From NCBI RefSeq assembly GCF_030124325.1, contig NZ_JASKLR010000004.1:1-64000 (forward strand): a DNA stretch of 64,000 bases, written 5' to 3'. Position numbers and translations under genes: made by a program. This stretch comes from Sinorhizobium sp. 8-89. Lineage in GTDB: Bacteria; Pseudomonadota; Alphaproteobacteria; Rhizobiales; Rhizobiaceae. Positions 59,695 through 64,000 of this stretch are shown one piece after another; the first letter of the stretch is position 1, and every line of letters starts with the position of its first letter. The notes beneath the pieces are model-generated. The model ran no database searches. It saw only the letters and a program-made list of their open reading frames with translations, and was not told where the DNA came from.

Positions 59695-60585
59695 CTATTC
59701 CGCCGGCTGCGGGGCAGTCCTGCTCTTGCGAAAGACCATGTCCCTCGCCGCCAGCACAGCGCCGCCGGTCACAAGCAGGCAGGCTGCAGCTATTCGCCAT
59801 GAGGGTTCCGCAAAGCCGAAGAGGATCAGGACCAGCGTCGAGAGGACGGGCGCCGCATAGCTTGCAACGCCGAGAAGCTGGATATCCCCGTTCTTCACGC
59901 CGAAGTCCCAGGCATAGAACGCCGCGCCGACCGGCAAGAGGCCAAGCCCGGCGACGGCAAACCATTCGAAAGCCGTCTGCGGCCAGATCGTCGTCTCGAG
60001 ACCGAGGTGGCAGAGGAATGAAAGGATCGAAGTCGCCAGGCAGAATCCGGTCACGACATCAGTCGAAACCGCGTCGAAGCGGCGCGTCAGCAAGGAATAA
60101 CCCGACCAAGTGAAGGCGCAGAGGAATGCGGCGCCGTAACCGAGTGTATAGGCGTCGTCGAAGGCGACGCCATTGCGGGCGACGATCAGGATGGTGCCGC
60201 CAAGTCCTGCGAGCGCACCGGCGATATGATACCAGCGAAGCCTCTCTCCCGGCAGCAGCGCCGAGCCGACCACGATCAGCAGCGGCCAGAGATAGGCGAT
60301 CAGTCCCGCCTCGACCGCCGGGGCGTTGCGCAGTGCAGTGAAATAGAGAAAGTGATAGCCGAAAAGCCCGGCAATGCCCGTGATCCAGACCTTCGCGGGC
60401 TGTTTCAAAAGCGCGAATCGCTCCGGCTTCACAGCCAGTACGACAATGCCCGGCAGGCTGCCGATCAGGAAGCAGATCGCCGAAAGCTGGAACGGCGGCA
60501 TCTTGCCCGAAGCCGCGGTAAAGAGCGCCAGCAGCGACCACATCAGGATCGCGGAAAAACCGATCAACGTTGCCTTGAACTTCAT
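59695..60585 (-). CDS. DMT-family transporter (EamA domains)
   Basis: A 296-residue inner-membrane protein with ten predicted helices in two EamA repeats (about 5-135 and 150-290), the drug/metabolite transporter layout. The sequence (KFKATLIGFSAILMWSLLALFTAASG) resembles YddG-type aromatic amino-acid exporters, but the substrate is not certain. GGGACAGGA lies directly before the ATG at 60585. It converges on the cupin gene with 3 bp between stop codons and no terminator hairpin. Confidence 0.88.
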   Translation of the reverse strand: MKFKATLIGFSAILMWSLLALFTAASGKMPPFQLSAICFLIGSLPGIVVLAVKPERFALLKQPAKVWITGIAGLFGYHFLYFTALRNAPAVEAGLIAYLWPLLIVVGSALLPGERLRWYHIAGALAGLGGTILIVARNGVAFDDAYTLGYGAAFLCAFTWSGYSLLTRRFDAVSTDVVTGFCLATSILSFLCHLGLETTIWPQTAFEWFAVAGLGLLPVGAAFYAWDFGVKNGDIQLLGVASYAAPVLSTLVLILFGFAEPSWRIAAACLLVTGGAVLAARDMVFRKSRTAPQPAE

Positions 60586-60690
60586 TCCTGTCCCCACGCC
60601 CGCTCACCTTCGTGAAAGCCGCGTCAAATCAATCATGCCCTGCATAGTTAGCGCCCGTTCGCGACGAGCGAAAGAGACGATCGGGATCGA

Positions 60691-61467
60691 TCACCCGCCG
60701 AATCGCGTCGCGGAAACCGTCACGGGACCAAGCTTGGTCGGGATGCGGACATAGACCGGGGCATAGACATCGACGGTCTCGGCTTTTGCGAACCAGATCT
60801 CCATCGTCTCCAGCCGGCGCAGATATTCGACGTCCTCGCGACCCTTCCTGTATCCCGCCTTCGGCACGAAGCGGACACCACAGACAATGACTTCGCCGTT
60901 AAATCCCCGGGTCTTGAAGGCTCGGGTCCCCCTGGGCGACAGCTTGATGTCGAGCCGCGATTCGCCATCGAAGATCGGCAGCGTATTGGGGCAGACCCGG
61001 CTCTTCCCCGGAATGATCAGCCCGGAGAGCGGATCCAGAACGTTGCGCATGTCGCGGCTCGTTACCGGCACCCAGTTCTTCGGGAGCGGATTGCGTTTCG
61101 GGGTCATACTCGCACGCACGACATTGCCGTTGCGGAAGGTGACACTGATCGCACGCGACTTCCTGCCGCTGCGATAGGACATCGAATATTGCGAGGCGCG
61201 CAGATGATCGTTCCCGATCACCCCGGAAACGCGTGTCTGGCCGGACGTGCGGCTGATGATGTCGACGAGGCCGGCCGAATTCAGTGTGCCGGAAATCGTG
61301 TAACGATTCTTTTCGAGCTCGGTGTGGAAAGTGGCCCGCGCGAGCGGCAGGCCGGCAAGCGAAATGCTGTAATCCGTTTGATGCGCGATATCCGCAGCCA
61401 AGGATGCTGTGGAAAACATCATCGCAGTCAGCAATGCTGACGCCCGGAAGCCATTGCGCCTGTTCAT
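60691..61467 (-). CDS. DUF3108 family exported protein
   Basis: A 258-residue exported protein of unknown function. A signal peptide (1-24) ends in STASLAA-D. The mature part is beta-rich and matches DUF3108: YSISLAGLPLARATFHTELE, YTISGTLNSAGLVDIISRT, SYRSGRKSRAISVTF, and a C-terminal part with MEIWFAKAETVDVYAPVYVR. Two cysteines in VCPNT and VCGV may form a disulfide. The ATG at 61467 was chosen as the start of the signal peptide. It is divergent from rpmB. Confidence 0.87.
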   Translation of the reverse strand: MNRRNGFRASALLTAMMFSTASLAADIAHQTDYSISLAGLPLARATFHTELEKNRYTISGTLNSAGLVDIISRTSGQTRVSGVIGNDHLRASQYSMSYRSGRKSRAISVTFRNGNVVRASMTPKRNPLPKNWVPVTSRDMRNVLDPLSGLIIPGKSRVCPNTLPIFDGESRLDIKLSPRGTRAFKTRGFNGEVIVCGVRFVPKAGYRKGREDVEYLRRLETMEIWFAKAETVDVYAPVYVRIPTKLGPVTVSATRFGG

Positions 61468-61855
61468 GCCCGAAAGCCCTGTCGTTCTGCCGTCGTTGCA
61501 ATCCTCTGGGATGCAAGCAGTTTGCGGCTTTTTTCGCGCCAAATCCTTAAAATACAACCGCGGCAATGGAGAACAAGCGTCGCCTCTTCATTCCACGGTC
61601 TTTGTGAGAGAAATAGCGCAGTGAAGAACGGCTTGGAATGGGTATGGGCGCCGATTAATGTATCCAGATGAGCGATCGCCTTGCGAGACCGGCTGGAAAA
61701 TCTGCGGTTTTTCGAGAATGCGCAGTGTTTGGCTTGACTGGCAGGCCTTCTCTGACTATAGAACCGCGACTTTCCAATAATGGCCAACAGGAACGCGGCC
61801 TGGGCTCTGGGCCCGCTACCGCATTGTCCGGCGGCGATAAGAGAATAGGTGTACC
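61468..61855. other. Intergenic region between DUF3108 gene and rpmB
   Basis: Contains a near-consensus rpmB promoter at 61734-61762 and presumably the promoter of the divergent DUF3108 gene. No other gene or hairpin is evident between 61468 and 61730. Confidence 0.5.
61734..61762 (+). promoter_or_regulatory. rpmB promoter
   Basis: TTGACT, a 17-bp spacer and TATAGA: five of six matches in the -35 and four in the -10, with ideal spacing. Start near 61769, giving an 87-nt leader before the rpmB ATG. This is the best housekeeping promoter match I found in the window. Confidence 0.7.
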
Positions 61856-62146
61856 ATGTCCCGTAGTTGCGAATTGACCGGCAAGGGCGTCCAGTCGGGC
61901 CACAATGTCAGCCACGCCAACAACAAGACCAAGCGCAAGTTCCTCCCGAACCTGTGCAACGTCACGCTGATTTCCGATGCTCTCGGCCAGCGCTTCCGTC
62001 TGCGCGTTTCCGCAGCCGCTCTCCGCTCGGTCGAGCACCGCGGCGGTCTCGACGCTTTCCTGCTGAAGGCTGACGAGAACGAGCTGAGCATGCGCGCTCG
62101 CCTGCTGCGCCGCCAGATCGTCAAGAAGACCGCTGAAGCAGCCTGA
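61856..62146 (+). CDS. rpmB: 50S ribosomal protein L28
   Basis: A 96-residue basic ribosomal protein of the large subunit. It begins [20 protein letters not shown], the usual L28 start, followed by [12 protein letters not shown] and [19 protein letters not shown]. It lacks the four-cysteine zinc knuckle seen in some L28 proteins (only C5 and C34). Length is normal for alphaproteobacteria. It has its own strong promoter and terminator, and rpmG is not adjacent. Confidence 0.97.
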   Translation: MSRSCELTGKGVQSGHNVSHANNKTKRKFLPNLCNVTLISDALGQRFRLRVSAAALRSVEHRGGLDAFLLKADENELSMRARLLRRQIVKKTAEAA

Positions 62147-62174
62147 TCGCCGCCAGCGCTTCTGACAAGACTTA

Positions 62175-62207
62175 AAGGCTTGCGGGCTCTGACCGGCAAG
62201 CCTTTTT
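62175..62207 (+). terminator. Intrinsic terminator of rpmB
   Basis: AGGCTTGC and GCAAGCCT form an 8-bp stem with a 12-nt loop, followed by TTTTTC. It starts about 30 bp after the rpmB stop codon. Confidence 0.85.
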
Positions 62208-62261
62208 CTCGTGTCGCCACATATTCATCCGCCGGGACTGTCCCGGCTATGTCGTCTCCAA

Positions 62262-62293
62262 CTGGTGGCATCACCCAGGATAAAAAAATGCTG
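62262..62293 (+). promoter_or_regulatory. Possible preQ1-type pseudoknot riboswitch before yhhQ
   Basis: CTGG (62262-62265) and CCAG (62275-62278) can pair (P1). The loop GCAT (62268-62271) can pair with ATGC (62288-62291), which holds the start codon (P2). A-rich TAAAAAA joins them. The ribosome site AGGA (62277-62280) overlaps P1. The order stem, loop, stem, A-rich tail, second stem is that of class I preQ1 riboswitches. The loop is shorter than the consensus, so this is only a candidate. Confidence 0.35.
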
Positions 62294-62926
62294 ACCAACC
62301 GCACGTTCTTTATCTATGTCGCGCTCATGACCTCGGTGGTCGTGGCGTCGAATTTCCTCGTCCAATATCCCCTTCCAGGCTCCGTTGCCGGCATGAACCT
62401 TGGCGATCTCTGGACCTGGGGCGCTTTCAGCTATCCCTTCGCGTTCCTTGTCACGGACCTCACCAACCGCCATTTCGGACCGCGGATTGCGCGCCGCGTG
62501 GTGGTTGCCGGTTTTGTCGTCGGCGTTACCTTCTCGATCTACCTCGCGACGCCGCGCATCGCGATCGCTTCCGGTTCGGCGTTCCTGTTCGGACAGCTCC
62601 TCGACATTTCCGTGTTCAACCGGCTGCGCCGGCAGACCTGGTGGCATGCACCGCTCGCCGGCTCTCTCATCGGCTCGGCATTGGACACAGCGATGTTCTT
62701 CTCCTTCGCCTTCGCACCGTTCTTCGTGTTCTTTGGACCGAACGACAGCTTTGCGCTGGAGACCGCTCCCCTGCTCGGCGCGCTTGCTGCGGAGGCACCG
62801 CGCTGGATCTCCTGGGCGCTTGGCGATCTTTTGGTGAAGATCCTTTGCGGCATCGTGCTGCTCTTGCCCTATGGAGCGCTGATGAGCATCATCAAGCCGA
62901 TGCCGGCAGCCAGCGCCACCGCATAA
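62288..62926 (+). CDS. yhhQ: Queuosine precursor transporter (VUT family, YhhQ-like)
   Basis: A 212-residue inner-membrane protein with six hydrophobic segments that imports preQ0/preQ1 for queuosine in tRNA. It carries family marks: NFLVQYPL, GAFSYPFAFLVTDLTNRHFGP, SGSAFLFGQLLDISVFNRLRR, and DTAMFFSFAF. ATG 62288 follows AGGA. The gene gluQRS at 33.3 kb, which modifies queuosine in tRNA(Asp), is consistent with queuosine use in this organism. A possible preQ1-type pseudoknot includes its ribosome site. Confidence 0.92.
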   Translation: MLTNRTFFIYVALMTSVVVASNFLVQYPLPGSVAGMNLGDLWTWGAFSYPFAFLVTDLTNRHFGPRIARRVVVAGFVVGVTFSIYLATPRIAIASGSAFLFGQLLDISVFNRLRRQTWWHAPLAGSLIGSALDTAMFFSFAFAPFFVFFGPNDSFALETAPLLGALAAEAPRWISWALGDLLVKILCGIVLLLPYGALMSIIKPMPAASATA

Positions 62927-62953
62927 GACCAGTAGAGAACAGAATGGATGTTG

Positions 62954-62980
62954 ACGGGGTCGCGATGCGGCCCCGTTTTC
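62954..62980 (+). terminator. Intrinsic terminator after yhhQ
   Basis: ACGGGG-T-CGC pairs with GCG-G-CCCCGT (10 pairs with one G-T) around a 3-nt loop, followed by TTTTC. It separates convergent yhhQ and the esterase-like gene. Confidence 0.8.
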
Positions 62981-63007
62981 ATTTTGCGAGGCGACGAGTT
63001 AGTCCCG

Positions 63008-64000
63008 TCAATCCAGGATCAGCCGGAATTCAAGCATCAGGTTGCGTTCGAGAATCGAATGATTGTCATCGGAAACGACGACCACGCGAACCTCGCCGTC
63101 GGGCCGAACGACGACATCCAGCCCCTCCATATTGTCGATCTGATAGCTCATGTCGGCCTTGAGCAACACCTCGCCGTCGACCGCGGCGCCCGGACGAATA
63201 TCGCCGGCGGCAATCCGGCGAATGCGCATGCCGAGACCGGAGGCGAGATTGAAGCGACGCTCCAGGAGAAGCAGGTCGCCATTCGGCAGGAAGTCACCGT
63301 CGGTAACAGCATAGGGGTCCTCGCGAACCACCGTGAACGCACCTTTCATCGGCCCCTCCAGAATCCCCGCCAGAAGGTTATCCGCGTTGTCGACGCTGCG
63401 TTCCGCAACTATGACCGCAGCACCGCGAAGGGGACTGTCCTTTGGCGCGATCGCTATGGTTTCGAGACCGCCATTGATGCGCAATTCCTCGACGGGGAAC
63501 GGCAGGGCCATTTGCCGGACGGGCTTCGAGCGCGCAAAGCCCGGATCGGGATAGATCTCGATACGGGCCAGTTGCTCGAAACTGACGATCGCCTCCCCTT
63601 CACGCAGAGCCAGGCCCTCCGAGTCTACCCTCCACTTCTTGAGCTCAGCACCACCATTTCCATCGGTCATTGATGTCACGGTCAGCTCGGTCAGGCTCTG
63701 GAGCCTGCCAGCACCGTCGCGGACAACGGCCCCCTCGATCCAGTGGCCGGTGTCCATCACGGCGACGAAGGAATCGCCGCCCGGTCGGAACCGGATCGCG
63801 GAAATTGCACCGAGCAGCGGGTTGGGCGACGTCATTTCGATGCCGCCGATGAATTCGAGCCCGCCAAACATCGTTTGATCGGAGCCGGATTTGAATTGCG
63901 TCACCTGCCGGCTCTGAACGGGCACGATCTCGCTCGCCGGCCCCGCCCCGGCGATCGTGGCCGATGCCAGAAGGGAAAGGACAACAAGGCTTCGACGGAG
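63008..64000 (-). CDS. Esterase-like activity of phytase family protein (partial, 5' end outside window)
   Basis: At least 330 residues, open through the right edge of the window. The first visible residues (RRSLVVLSLLASATIAGAG) look like the hydrophobic core of a signal peptide, so only a few N-terminal residues are missing. The mature part matches the phytase-like esterase domain: GGLEFIGGIEM near the start, then FVAVMDTGHWIEGAV, RVDSEGLALREGEAIVSFEQ and GDFLPNGDLLLLERRF, a beta-propeller-like layout. It is probably periplasmic. Whether it hydrolyses phosphate esters has not been shown for the family. Confidence 0.85.
   Translation of the reverse strand, partial: LRRSLVVLSLLASATIAGAGPASEIVPVQSRQVTQFKSGSDQTMFGGLEFIGGIEMTSPNPLLGAISAIRFRPGGDSFVAVMDTGHWIEGAVVRDGAGRLQSLTELTVTSMTDGNGGAELKKWRVDSEGLALREGEAIVSFEQLARIEIYPDPGFARSKPVRQMALPFPVEELRINGGLETIAIAPKDSPLRGAAVIVAERSVDNADNLLAGILEGPMKGAFTVVREDPYAVTDGDFLPNGDLLLLERRFNLASGLGMRIRRIAAGDIRPGAAVDGEVLLKADMSYQIDNMEGLDVVVRPDGEVRVVVVSDDNHSILERNLMLEFRLILD

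Overview
The window looks like part of the main chromosome of a Sinorhizobium/Ensifer-type alphaproteobacterium (Rhizobiales). The evidence is GC-rich coding with strong third-position GC, gene clusters in orders typical of rhizobia (lysC-ptsP-prfA-prmC-DUF4167-clpB; ubiG // DUF1178-nitrilase-grxC-comF; argH-lptM-lysA; etfBA with a 3-hydroxyacyl-CoA dehydrogenase; ftsE-ftsX), a CpdR-type receiver protein, and eleven copies of an intergenic element of about 100 bp built from two palindromes, matching the RIME1 repeats described in Rhizobium/Sinorhizobium. I see no insertion sequence, prophage, plasmid gene or CRISPR array. It reads as conserved core genome.

Layout. 0.4-12.1 kb: an M23 peptidase (+) faces a leftward series of clpB, DUF4167, prmC, prfA, ptsP and lysC (protein quality control, translation termination, nitrogen-PTS, aspartate pathway). 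12.1-19.4 kb: an ABC-F ATPase preceded by a possible leader-peptide attenuator, ubiG, then leftward DUF1178, a nitrilase-family amidohydrolase, grxC and comF, with a divergent NDUFAF5-like methyltransferase. 19.6-26.3 kb: mutT, a GNAT protein, argJ and a secreted parvulin, divergent from secA. 26.4-36.1 kb: a flippase/acetyltransferase pair, an acyl-CoA synthetase, tRNA-Leu(CAA), a DsbB-like protein, an HNH nuclease, a DNA glycosylase, gluQRS, a YihY-type membrane protein and an SDR. 36.1-40.8 kb: HIG1-like protein, cobalamin adenosyltransferase, rhomboid protease, etfB-etfA behind an ACGT-rich inverted repeat, and 3-hydroxybutyryl-CoA dehydrogenase. 40.8-48.8 kb: tlpA, argH, lptM, lysA, a TIGR02302 protein, a CpdR-like regulator and hpt. 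48.9-55.5 kb: an envelope block (a membrane protein, ftsEX, YdcF family, PlsC family, ChaC-like, DUF2125) punctuated by four RIME copies in under 4 kb. 55.5-64 kb: tyrC-hisC, a methyltransferase, gloB, a DUF985 cupin, a DMT exporter, a DUF3108 protein, rpmB, a queuosine-precursor transporter (VUT/YhhQ) with a possible preQ1-type pseudoknot, and a partial phytase-like esterase running off the right edge.

Functional themes are amino-acid biosynthesis (lysC, argJ, argH, lysA, tyrC, hisC), translation and export, acyl-CoA oxidation (EtfAB, HBD, acyl-CoA synthetase), thiol redox (GrxC, TlpA, DsbB-like, ChaC) and envelope growth (M23, FtsEX, PlsC, LptM). No obviously new multi-gene system is present. 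The less expected signals are regulatory and repeat-derived: the ABC-F leader, the pseudoknot before yhhQ, the operator before etfBA, the heat-shock promoter of clpB, and RIME copies that supply the C-terminal codons of three genes.
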